A stretch of 47,304 nt of DNA, taken from an uncultured Prevotellaceae bacterium. Lineage in GTDB: Bacteria > Bacteroidota > Bacteroidia > Bacteroidales > Bacteroidaceae. The stretch is taken from the NCBI GenBank assembly GCA_946541745.1, contig CAMNJY010000003.1:1-47304 (forward strand), in the 5' to 3' direction. Under the pieces are notes generated by a model. The model saw only the letters and a list, made by a program, of their open reading frames with translations. It was not told the origin of the DNA and searched no databases. Of the stretch, positions 37,030 through 45,627 are shown in pieces (positions within the stretch are counted from its first letter, which is position 1; every line of letters begins with the position of its first letter). The translations under genes were made by a program, and so were the position numbers.

Positions 37030-38130
37030 ATGAAACGCAGTATATTTATAGTAGGTATTGCCGCCATGATGATGACGGCATGCGGCCGGAGGCAGGCAGA
37101 GCCGGCACCGACCCCGAGTGAACAGTTGGCAGCACGGCTGCAGCGTCTGCAACCCCAGGGCTACATGATGGGCCATCAGGACGCGCCGTTCTATGGCGTG
37201 GCGTGGGACGGCACCTACACCGGCACCGCCCCCTCTGACTCGTGCGATGTGCTGAGGACCGTGGGCGACTATCCTGCCGTCATGGGCTTCGACCTGGGCG
37301 GCGTGGAACTGGGCGACGCCAAGAACCTGGACAGCGTGCCCTTCACCCGTATTCACGACGAGCTGATAGCCCACCACGAGCGGGGCGGCATTGTCACCCT
37401 GTCGTGGCATCCGCACAACCCGCTGACCGGCGGCACGGCCTGGGATGTCAACGACACCACGGTGGTGCGGAGCATCCTGCCCGGCGGCTCACGCCATGAG
37501 AAGTTCCAGACGTGGATGAAGCGCGTGGGCGACTTCATTGCCACCCTGACCACCAGCGACGGCCAGCCCGTGCCCGTCGTCTTCCGACCCTGGCACGAGA
37601 ACAACGGCTCGTGGTTCTGGTGGGGGCACCAGCTTTGCACCGACGAGCAGTTTCACGCTCTGTGGAACATGCTGCAGGACTACCTGCGCGACGAGCGCGG
37701 CTTCAGCAACCTGCTTTGGAGCTACTCGCCCAACCTCGACGGACAGTGGACGCAGCAGCGGTTCCTGCGGCGCTATCCCGGCAACGACCGCGTGACGCTT
37801 ATCGGCGAGGATGCCTACCAGTGGGGCACCGAGGATGACTTCAAGACGGCCCTCACCGCCGACCTTACCTTCCTCAGCCAGTTTGCCAGGGACAACGGCA
37901 AGCTGCTGGCCTTGACGGAGTGCGGACTGCAGAACATGACCGACGCTACGTGGTGGACGCGGGTGCTGAAACCCGTCATGGACCAGTACCCCATCAGCTA
38001 CTTCCTCCTGTGGCGCAACTTCAGGAAAGAGTATTTCGGCCCGGCTCCCGAGCTGCCCTGTGCCGCTGACTTCAGAAAACTCTACGAAGCTCCCAACACG
38101 CTGTTCCTGAAAGAAATCACGAATCCTTAA
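37030..38130 (+). CDS. GH26 endo-beta-mannanase-like lipoprotein (second GH26)
   Basis: Lipobox MMMTAC; VVFRPWHENNGSWFWWGHQ; LALTECGLQN. Confidence 0.92.
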   Translation: MKRSIFIVGIAAMMMTACGRRQAEPAPTPSEQLAARLQRLQPQGYMMGHQDAPFYGVAWDGTYTGTAPSDSCDVLRTVGDYPAVMGFDLGGVELGDAKNLDSVPFTRIHDELIAHHERGGIVTLSWHPHNPLTGGTAWDVNDTTVVRSILPGGSRHEKFQTWMKRVGDFIATLTTSDGQPVPVVFRPWHENNGSWFWWGHQLCTDEQFHALWNMLQDYLRDERGFSNLLWSYSPNLDGQWTQQRFLRRYPGNDRVTLIGEDAYQWGTEDDFKTALTADLTFLSQFARDNGKLLALTECGLQNMTDATWWTRVLKPVMDQYPISYFLLWRNFRKEYFGPAPELPCAADFRKLYEAPNTLFLKEITNP

Positions 38131-38308
38131 CCTTAACCTTAACCTTAACCTTAACTTTAACGCGCTTGCCTGCCGGCCCGAAGTCGGGGGTGTAGAGCAG
38201 CAGGGCGAAGATGAGGCCAAAGGGTATGGCCCCATAGATGAGCCAGGTTAAGGTTAAGGTTAAGGTTAAAGTTAAGGTTAAGGTTAAGGTTAAAGTTAAG
38301 GTTAAAAT
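38125..38308. repeat. Inverted (CCTTAA)n / (GGTTAA)n arrays flanking an inverted partial copy of the downstream GPH transporter gene
   Basis: Arrays 38125-38160 and about 38246-38308; insert 38161-38247 matches the reverse complement of 39896-39982 with 3 mismatches in 87. Confidence 0.95.
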
Positions 38309-38332
38309 AAACATTAAAACCCAAAAAAGAAT

Positions 38333-39586
38333 ATGACCGATTTCAAAGAGAGAGTAAAAGCCCTGTATGCCCACCACGAAGCGCTGCTCACCCGCAAGAA
38401 CGAGCCGATAGAGTGGGGGAACGGTATTTACACCAAGTTCAAGTACCCCATACTGACCGCCGACCACACCCCCCTGGAGTGGCGCTACGACCTGAACGAA
38501 AAGGACAACCCCTACCTCATGCAGCGCATCATGATGAACGCCACGCTCAACTCGGGCGCCTTGAAGTGGCAGGGCAAGTATGTGCTGGTAGTTCGCGTGG
38601 AGGGTGCCGACCGCAAGTCGTTCTTCGCCGTGGCCGAGTCGCCCAACGGCATCGACAATTTCCGCTTCTGGCCGGAACCCGTCACCATGCCCGAAGCCCC
38701 CTCCGACAGCCATCAAGGGGGCACCAATCCGGCTACCAACGTCTACGACATGCGCATCACCCGCCATGAGGACGGCTGGATTTACGGCGTGTTCTGTGCC
38801 GAGCGCCACGACGACTCGCAGCCTGGCAACCTCAGTGCCGCCACGGCCACGGCCGGCATTGCCCGTACCCGCGACCTGGTCAACTGGGAGCGGCTGCCCG
38901 ACCTGAAGTCGCGGAGCCAGCAGCGCAACGTGGTGCTCCACCCCGAGTTTGTCAGCGGCAAGTACGCCTTCTACACCCGCCCGCAGGACGGATTTATCGA
39001 TACCGGCAGCGGCGGCGGCATAGGCTGGGCGCTGGTCGACGACATCACCCACGCCGAGGTCAAGGACGAGCAGATCATCTATGCCCGCCACTATCACACC
39101 ATCACCGAGGTGAAGAACGGCGAAGGGCCGCACCCCATCAAGACGCCCCAGGGGTGGCTCCACCTGGCCCACGGCGTCAGGGCCACGGCCGACGGTCTGC
39201 GCTACGTGCTCTATCTGTATATGACGGCCCTTGACGACCCCACCCGGGTCATTGCCCGTCCCGGCGGCTTCTTCCTCGTGCCCGAAGGCGGCGAGTATGT
39301 GGGCGACGTGATGAACGTAGCCTTTGCCAACGGCTGGATAGCCGACGACGACGGCCGCGTGTTCATCTATTATGCCTCGGCCGACACCCGCATGCACGTG
39401 GCTACCTCTACCGTCGCCCGGCTGACAGACTACTGCCTGCACACCCCCGCCGACGGCTATACCACCGCCAAGAGCGTGGAAACAATCAAAGCTCTCATTC
39501 GGAAGAATGCCCACCCTAACCCCATTCCCGAGCAGAGCTCGCCTACCCGTTGCCTTTCCCCAAGGGAGGGGAGTCTGAATAGATAA
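38333..39586 (+). CDS. GH130 phosphorylase (mannosylglucose phosphorylase-like)
   Basis: LTRKNEPIEWGNGIYTKFKYPILTADHTPLEWRYDLN; C-terminal tail encoded by REP arm. Confidence 0.9.
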   Translation: MTDFKERVKALYAHHEALLTRKNEPIEWGNGIYTKFKYPILTADHTPLEWRYDLNEKDNPYLMQRIMMNATLNSGALKWQGKYVLVVRVEGADRKSFFAVAESPNGIDNFRFWPEPVTMPEAPSDSHQGGTNPATNVYDMRITRHEDGWIYGVFCAERHDDSQPGNLSAATATAGIARTRDLVNWERLPDLKSRSQQRNVVLHPEFVSGKYAFYTRPQDGFIDTGSGGGIGWALVDDITHAEVKDEQIIYARHYHTITEVKNGEGPHPIKTPQGWLHLAHGVRATADGLRYVLYLYMTALDDPTRVIARPGGFFLVPEGGEYVGDVMNVAFANGWIADDDGRVFIYYASADTRMHVATSTVARLTDYCLHTPADGYTTAKSVETIKALIRKNAHPNPIPEQSSPTRCLSPREGSLNR

Positions 39587-39618
39587 CGTTTTAAAAACAA
39601 TCATCAACAAATTAAATA

Positions 39619-41007
39619 ATGAATTATAAAGAAACTAATCCCCCCTCCCCTGGGGAGGGGAAGGGGGTAGGCCTTAAAGAAAAAATCGGCTACGCACTCG
39701 GTGATGCCGCCGCCGGAGGTATTACCTGGAAAATCATGTCTATTGCTTTTCCGCTGTTCTTCACCAATGTCTTCGGGCTTACCTTCGCCGACGCTGCCAC
39801 GCTGATGCTCATAGCCCGCATGTTCGACGTCGTCACCGACCCGCTCATGGGCTCGCTGGCCGACCGCACGCAGTCGCGCTTCGGCACCTACCGCCCCTGG
39901 CTCATCTATGGGGCCATACCCTTCGGCCTCGTCTTCGCCCTGCTGCTCTACACCCCCGACTTCGGGCCGGTAGGCAAGCGCGTCTGGGCCTACTCGCTCT
40001 ATCTGCTCATGATGGCCATGTACACCGCCGTCAACGTGCCCTACGGCTCGCTGCTCGGCGTGATGACCGACGACGACAACGAGAAAAACCAGTTCTCAGC
40101 GTTCCGCATGGTGGGAGCCTACGCCATGGGCTTCGTCACGCTGCTGTCGTTCCCCTACCTGCAGCGCCTGGTGGGCGGCACCGCGCAGCATCAGTATGCC
40201 GTGCTGGGGGCCTTCTTCGGCCTTCTGGCAGCCGCGGGCACGCTGGCTTGCGGCCTGCTCACCCGGGAGCGGCTCAAGCCCGCCCGTGCCGAGAAGTTCT
40301 CCCTCAAGCCCTTTGCCGACCTGTTCAGAAACAAGCCGTGGATCTACCTCACGCTCATCGGCATCTGCACCAACTTCTTCAACGGGTTCCGCTATGCCGT
40401 GGCCGGCTATCTGTTTGAGTACTGCCTGAAGGGCGATGTCACTGTCAGCGGACTCATCATCAACTACACCGTCTTCATGACCTTCGGCGAGCTCACCTGC
40501 ATGGTCTTTGGCGGCGTGTCGCCCAAGTTCACCCAGTGGGTAGGCTCCAAGCGCAAGGCCTTCCAGTGGGCCGCCGTCATTTGCCTGGTGTTCTCCGTGG
40601 GCTTCTTCTTCGTGCCCATGGACCCCGCCTACATCTGGGTGATGGTGCTGCTGGTCGTCCTCACCTCCGTCGGCATCGGCCTCTATTCGCCCCTGCTGTG
40701 GTCGATGTATGCCGACGTGGCCGACTATGCCACCCGGCAGAACGGCACCTCCTCTACCGGCCTTATCTTCTCCAGCGGCACCATGGCCCAGAAGTTCGGC
40801 ACCGCCATCAGCGGCTCCCTGGTAGCCCTGCTCCTCGGACTGGCCGGCGCCAGCATGGTGACCGACGCCATGGGCAACACCAGCGTCGACCCCGCCTCCA
40901 TCACCGGCTCGGTGCTCGCCATGGTGTGGAGCCTCTTCTCGCTCTTCCCAGCCGTCATCGCCGCCCTCATTATCCTGCTCACCTGGCTCTATCCTATCAA
41001 GAAGTAA
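39619..41007 (+). CDS. GPH-type sugar:cation symporter (MFS)
   Basis: LKEKIGYALGDAAAGGITWKIMSIAFPLFFTNVFGL; multi-TM. N-terminus MNYKETNPPSPGEGKGVGL is REP-arm encoded. Confidence 0.92.
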   Translation: MNYKETNPPSPGEGKGVGLKEKIGYALGDAAAGGITWKIMSIAFPLFFTNVFGLTFADAATLMLIARMFDVVTDPLMGSLADRTQSRFGTYRPWLIYGAIPFGLVFALLLYTPDFGPVGKRVWAYSLYLLMMAMYTAVNVPYGSLLGVMTDDDNEKNQFSAFRMVGAYAMGFVTLLSFPYLQRLVGGTAQHQYAVLGAFFGLLAAAGTLACGLLTRERLKPARAEKFSLKPFADLFRNKPWIYLTLIGICTNFFNGFRYAVAGYLFEYCLKGDVTVSGLIINYTVFMTFGELTCMVFGGVSPKFTQWVGSKRKAFQWAAVICLVFSVGFFFVPMDPAYIWVMVLLVVLTSVGIGLYSPLLWSMYADVADYATRQNGTSSTGLIFSSGTMAQKFGTAISGSLVALLLGLAGASMVTDAMGNTSVDPASITGSVLAMVWSLFSLFPAVIAALIILLTWLYPIKK

Positions 41008-41011
41008 TAAG

Positions 41012-41056
41012 CCCACCCCCGGCCCCTCCCTTGGGGAGGGGTAGGGGGTGGGCCAG
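41012..41056. repeat. REPIN-like palindrome followed by GGTTAA hexamers
   Basis: gcccacccccggcccctcccttggggaggggtagggggtgggc then aggttaaagttaaggttaa. Confidence 0.8.
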
Positions 41057-41093
41057 AAAGGTTAAAGTTAAGGTTAAAATTGAAGAATTGTAT

Positions 41094-42305
41094 ATGGACC
41101 GTATCAGCAAAATGAAGCACGACATGCAGGACGTGCTCACGCACAACATCCTGCCCTTCTGGACCGACCGCATGGAGGACCACCGCCACGGCGGCTTCTA
41201 CGGGCGCATGGACGGCCACGGCCGGCTCTACCCCGAGGCCGCGAAGGGAGCCATACTCAACGCCCGCATCCTCTGGGCCTTCGCCGCCGCCTACCGCGTG
41301 CTGCGCCGGCAGGAGTACCTCCTTGCCGCCACCCGCGCCAAGGACTATTTCCTGGACCATTTCGTCGACCCCGAGTTTGGCGGCGTCTACTGGAGCCTCG
41401 ACTATATGGGCCGCCCCTTAGACACCAAGAAGCAGTTCTACGCCATAGGCTTCGCCATCTACGGCCTGTCAGAGTATGCCCGCGCCACCGGCGACCGCCA
41501 GGCCCTCGACTACGCCCTGCAGCTCTTCGACTGCATAGAGCAGCACGCCCTCGACCCCCTGCGGGGCGGCTATATAGAGGCCACCACCCGCGACTGGCAG
41601 CCCGTCAGCGACATGCGCCTGTCGGCGCTTGACGCCAATTACCCCAAGTCGCAGAACACCCACCTCCACATCATCGAGCCTTACACCAACCTGCTGCGCT
41701 GCCTCAGAGAGCTGCCGTCGCCGGGCAGCGGCCGCGTAGAGGCAGCCCTGAGGGGGCTCATCACCATCTTCACCACCCGCATACTGAACCCCGAGACCCA
41801 TCACCTCGACCTCTTCTTTGAGAACGACTGGACGCGCGCCCCCCTTCGCCTTGAGAGCTACGGCCACGACATAGAGTGCTCATGGCTGCTCCACGAGGCC
41901 GCCCTCGAGCTGGGCGACGCCACCCTCCTCAAGCGCGTGGAGCCCGTAGTCCGCGAGGTGGCCCGCGCCAGCGAGAAGGGACTGCGCCCCGACGGCTCCA
42001 TGATTCACGAGGCCAACCTCGACACCGGCCACACAGACGACGACCGCCACTGGTGGGTACAGGCCGAGAACATCGTGGGCTGGGTGAACATCTACCAGTA
42101 TTTCCACGACGAGGCCGCCCTCGACCGCGCCCAGCGCTGCTGGCAGTACGTCAACGACAACCTGATAGACCGCCAGAACGGCGAGTGGTACTGGAGCCGG
42201 CGTGCCGACGGCACCCTCAACCTCGACGACGACCACGCCGGCTTCTGGAAGTGCCCCTACCACAACAGCCGTATGTGCCTCGAAATTATGCAGCGGCAGT
42301 TGTAA
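41094..42305 (+). CDS. AGE-family epimerase (cellobiose/mannobiose 2-epimerase-like)
   Basis: NILPFWTDRMEDHRHGGFYGRMDGHGRLYPEAAKGAILNARILWAFAAAYR; RHWWVQAENIVGWVN. Confidence 0.92.
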   Translation: MDRISKMKHDMQDVLTHNILPFWTDRMEDHRHGGFYGRMDGHGRLYPEAAKGAILNARILWAFAAAYRVLRRQEYLLAATRAKDYFLDHFVDPEFGGVYWSLDYMGRPLDTKKQFYAIGFAIYGLSEYARATGDRQALDYALQLFDCIEQHALDPLRGGYIEATTRDWQPVSDMRLSALDANYPKSQNTHLHIIEPYTNLLRCLRELPSPGSGRVEAALRGLITIFTTRILNPETHHLDLFFENDWTRAPLRLESYGHDIECSWLLHEAALELGDATLLKRVEPVVREVARASEKGLRPDGSMIHEANLDTGHTDDDRHWWVQAENIVGWVNIYQYFHDEAALDRAQRCWQYVNDNLIDRQNGEWYWSRRADGTLNLDDDHAGFWKCPYHNSRMCLEIMQRQL

Positions 42306-42383
42306 CGCGTGGAGCGCGCGGGGCTCACTGTAGGAATGATGACTATACGCTGACGACCGCCCTGGAGCACGACACCAATATTT

Positions 42384-42419
42384 AGAGGATGTGTCAAAAA
42401 TAGGCACATCCTCTCTTTT
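42384..42419 (+). terminator. Rho-independent terminator after the PUL operon
   Basis: agaggatgtg tcaaaaatagg cacatcctct ctttttc, 10-bp perfect stem. Confidence 0.88.
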
Positions 42420-42774
42420 TCATAGTTAAATGTTTAGGAAAATTCCGCTCTGCACCCCAGTATTACGGAAGGGCTTTGTTAGCAAAGTTGTCTCACTTGC
42501 GGCCACTCGCAAGTGAGATGCTTGCGTACCCGAGCGGAACGGGTCATTACAGGCCCCGTAACGATGTGTCCGGCTCTCTCCGCTTGTTTTTATGCACAAA
42601 TACGGTTGTTTCCTGTTTTGTACAACTTTCTGAAAGCGGAAAATGGAGAAGTTAGCTAAAAAGATAACTTTTCAGAACAAATATTTGGCACTGTGGACAA
42701 AAAGTCGTAAATTTGTGGGCGATAACGGCATTATAAACACTGATGCCAATTTTTAAATATAATAATACGAAGAA

Positions 42775-43971
42775 ATGGCATACAATCGCCATATTGACAA
42801 GACAGAAGAAGAGCTTCGTAAACTGCGTGAAGTTTACGCTCAGGATGATATTGACCGTTTTCTTGATGGGCTGGAAGCGGGGCGGATTAACACAGAGGCA
42901 CAGGTTATAGAAATTACGAATAAGATAAATGAGAACGATGGCCTGGCACGTCTGGAGTATAAGAGGCTTGAAGCTTTCAAGGTTGGTTTTATTGAGGCCT
43001 ATGCTACAAACTATAACAAACGGTTTACTACTGCCCATCTCTTGATGAACCGCATGCGTAGCGGCATAAGCCGTGGATTGAAGATGCTGGAGTACTTCAG
43101 TGAGAAGCAGCGCCGTAAAGGTTGTTCAAAGAAAAATCGGAAAGTTATAGATAACTCAAAAATGGGCAAGTGTGCATACAGGCGCTCGTTCTATGGTTTG
43201 GAGCAATACAAAGAGTCGGTCAATGCTCTACACAAGGCTATTGCCAACTACATGAATGACTTGACAAAGTGTATAAACTTGTGTCTTTACATGATAGACC
43301 AGGTGAAAGCTGTAAGAGCCGACCCTGACTGGGCCAGCGAGATCTACGACAACTGTCATAAAGAAACCGTCATGAATCAACGTACAACCATCAAGCGTTT
43401 CATAAAGCTAAACGTAGACATGGAAAATGATATATTGGAGAGAATGGAGTCATGCCAACGCCAGAAAGAGAAGGTGAAGAAATTGAAGGCTGTACTGTAT
43501 CATACGTTGGATGTTAACGAGTGGAACGACCTTTGCATCTGCGAGGAGGTAATGGTGGCTCGTAGCCAGGGCGTCACTAATGAGGAGCGTGCCTTGTGGG
43601 GCGACGACAAGTTACAAGTTATGCGCGTCAGAACCGTTATAGAACATCTCGATGAGCTGTTTCCTGAAGGAAAAAAGAACATCAGTGGGGAGTTTCTTGC
43701 CCGTTTGTTCTCCTGGTGCAATATTCTCCCAAATCGGGGGTTGCATTATTTGTATTCGTATTTCTACACTAATTATATGATGCACGGACGTTTGAAGCCG
43801 CGAGGTGAGCAGGCCGTTAAAATGGCAAAGGCTAAAATTGCCAAGCTTGACTTTGATGAAGATAAAAAACTTAGGGAGGAGTTCAACCAAAAGCTTGAAT
43901 GTCTGGTAAAAAAATATATGGTTTACCCTTCAAAGAGCACTGACAAAGAAGATGCAGCAGTGAATTTTTGA
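42775..43971 (+). CDS. Hypothetical protein, AT-rich, basic/coiled-coil (398 aa)
   Basis: Clean ORF MAYNRHIDKTEEELRKLREVYAQDDIDRFLDG...; no family recognised. Confidence 0.75.
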   Translation: MAYNRHIDKTEEELRKLREVYAQDDIDRFLDGLEAGRINTEAQVIEITNKINENDGLARLEYKRLEAFKVGFIEAYATNYNKRFTTAHLLMNRMRSGISRGLKMLEYFSEKQRRKGCSKKNRKVIDNSKMGKCAYRRSFYGLEQYKESVNALHKAIANYMNDLTKCINLCLYMIDQVKAVRADPDWASEIYDNCHKETVMNQRTTIKRFIKLNVDMENDILERMESCQRQKEKVKKLKAVLYHTLDVNEWNDLCICEEVMVARSQGVTNEERALWGDDKLQVMRVRTVIEHLDELFPEGKKNISGEFLARLFSWCNILPNRGLHYLYSYFYTNYMMHGRLKPRGEQAVKMAKAKIAKLDFDEDKKLREEFNQKLECLVKKYMVYPSKSTDKEDAAVNF

Positions 43972-43998
43972 CTTTTTATCTGTGATGTTTTCATAAGA

Positions 43999-44035
43999 AT
44001 GGTTAGCCAGTAACAAGGCTGACCATTTCTTTTTG
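43999..44035 (+). terminator. Probable rho-independent terminator
   Basis: atggttagcc agtaacaa ggctgaccat ttcttttt. Confidence 0.75.
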
Positions 44036-44170
44036 ACCTTTATAAATGCCAAGACGGTCAAAATATACATAAAAATTTGACTTTGTGGGAGAGTTTTAGG
44101 TCAAACTTAGTCAAACCGATGGTCAAAACGCGTCTGCCAGCGGTTATTTTTGTCTTTTCTATTGGTCAAA
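44032..44170. repeat. Cluster of seven RGTCAAA heptamers on both strands (iteron-like)
   Basis: tttgacc 44032, ggtcaaa 44056, tttgact 44076, ggtcaaa 44099, agtcaaa 44109, ggtcaaa 44121, ggtcaaa 44164. Confidence 0.7.
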
Positions 44171-44383
44171 AGTTCTGTGTGCACAGTCAATCGTGGCGTT
44201 TACTCAAAGACAAAAAGAATCGGGGCTAATACAAGAAAAACCACTAACTTCGCATCGTAATTACATACTCGCGGCACTCCAAACCTGCACGGGCCGCGGG
44301 ACTGTCGGAACGCTTAACCTAAGTGCCCTTTCACGGTGTATCCGGCAGGTGCAGTGAACAGGGACCCTAATACTTTCTAAAAT

Positions 44384-45490
44384 ATGGAGAAAAGTATTAA
44401 CCCCAAGAAAGTCCTGGGCGACGACATCGTTGAACAGGCACTGCTGCAGCCTACGGACGTGGAGCGGCAGCGAGAGGAGAGGCTCGCCGAGTTGCGCAGC
44501 CTGCGTATCATGACCGGCACCGAGGTGGCCCCCGCACAGTATGCACTGTCGGTGGACGGCACGGGCATACTGGCCCTGAGCGACATTCACGGCCTGAAGG
44601 GTAAGCAGAAGTCGGGCAAGTCGGCGGTGCTGAAGGTGCTGACAGCAGCCTTGCTCAGTGGCGAGACGTTCCGCGTGAAGTCAGAGCTTGAGGCGCCCGT
44701 GGTGCTGTTCATCGACACCGAGCAGCAGGCGGCCGACGTGAAGCTCATTATCGACGAGGTGCGCCAGATGACGGGCCTCAGCGCTGACGACATCGACCGT
44801 AGGCTGTGGCTTTTCACAGCCCGCCGGCTGAGCTACGACACCCTTATCGGCGACACGCGCCTGCTGGTAGAGGCGGTGAGGCCCCATGTGGTGTTCATCG
44901 ACGGCGTGGTGGACTACGTGTCAAGCTTCAACGACGAGGTGATGTCGCGCCAGCTCATCCACGACCTGCTGCTCATAGCCGAGGAGCACCGTTGCGCCAT
45001 CGTCAACGTGCTGCACGAGAACAAGGCGCTGGACGACCTGAACATGCGCGGACACCTGGGCACCGTGCTGGCCCAGAAGGCCGGCAACGTGCTGCAGTGC
45101 CGCAAGCAGGGCGACATCATCAGCGTCAGCTGCCCCGATGCCCGTCACGGCACTATGCCCCAGTGGAGCATCGCCTTCGACGCCGACGGCCACCTGCAGA
45201 CGGCCGACGAGCAGCTGGCCCTGCGCCAGCAGCAGCTGCAGACCACCGCCCGTGAGCGCCAGCGCGAGGCTTTCGTCCGGCGCACTCAGGAGCGCGAGGT
45301 GGCGGTACTGACCATCGTGCGCGACTATGGCGGCAGAATCAGCCGCAAGGAGCTGACCGAGGAACTGATGAAACGCGCAGCCATTGGCCACAGCACGGCG
45401 TCGGGGGTTGTCAAGAGCCTGTGCGGCAAGAAACTGAACGAGGTGAACGGGCTCATTCAGGCCGTTCCCGGCGAGGAGATGGCTTTCTGA
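44384..45490 (+). CDS. RepA/DnaB-like AAA_25 ATPase (hexameric helicase-type)
   Basis: Walker A HGLKGKQKSGKSAVLK; VVLFIDTEQQ Walker B; VVFIDGVVDYV. Confidence 0.85.
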   Translation: MEKSINPKKVLGDDIVEQALLQPTDVERQREERLAELRSLRIMTGTEVAPAQYALSVDGTGILALSDIHGLKGKQKSGKSAVLKVLTAALLSGETFRVKSELEAPVVLFIDTEQQAADVKLIIDEVRQMTGLSADDIDRRLWLFTARRLSYDTLIGDTRLLVEAVRPHVVFIDGVVDYVSSFNDEVMSRQLIHDLLLIAEEHRCAIVNVLHENKALDDLNMRGHLGTVLAQKAGNVLQCRKQGDIISVSCPDARHGTMPQWSIAFDADGHLQTADEQLALRQQQLQTTARERQREAFVRRTQEREVAVLTIVRDYGGRISRKELTEELMKRAAIGHSTASGVVKSLCGKKLNEVNGLIQAVPGEEMAF

Positions 45491-45506
45491 GAACTAAGGC
45501 CTCCGT

Positions 45507-45576
45507 AACCCTTATCCAGTCCAATCCATCCAAAACCCCATATATATATGGGTTTGGATGGATGGACGGGAAGGGT
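45507..45576 (+). other. Long intergenic hairpin between ATPase and DUF6371-like genes
   Basis: aaccctt...gtccaatccatccaaaacccca tatat atatgggtttggatggatggac...aagggt. Confidence 0.8.
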
Positions 45577-45627
45577 GATTGGAAACTTTCATCGTATTAC
45601 ATCCAACCACTAAACATGTGCATTATT

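Noticed and set aside
38246-38308. True telomere or linear replicon end, given GGTTAA repeats
   Set aside because: Arrays are internal, short, inverted about an 87-bp insert, inside an operon, and similar short arrays occur at several gene junctions.
38117-39610. 497-aa minus-strand ORF opposite GH130
   Set aside because: Antisense shadow ORF; its C-terminal LIYGAIPFGLIFALLLYTPDFGPAGKR merely reflects the captured transporter fragment, and VKVKVK is the translated hexamer repeat.
44271-44357. tRNA gene
   Set aside because: No cloverleaf with T-loop/anticodon consensus could be drawn; pairing is crossed rather than cloverleaf.
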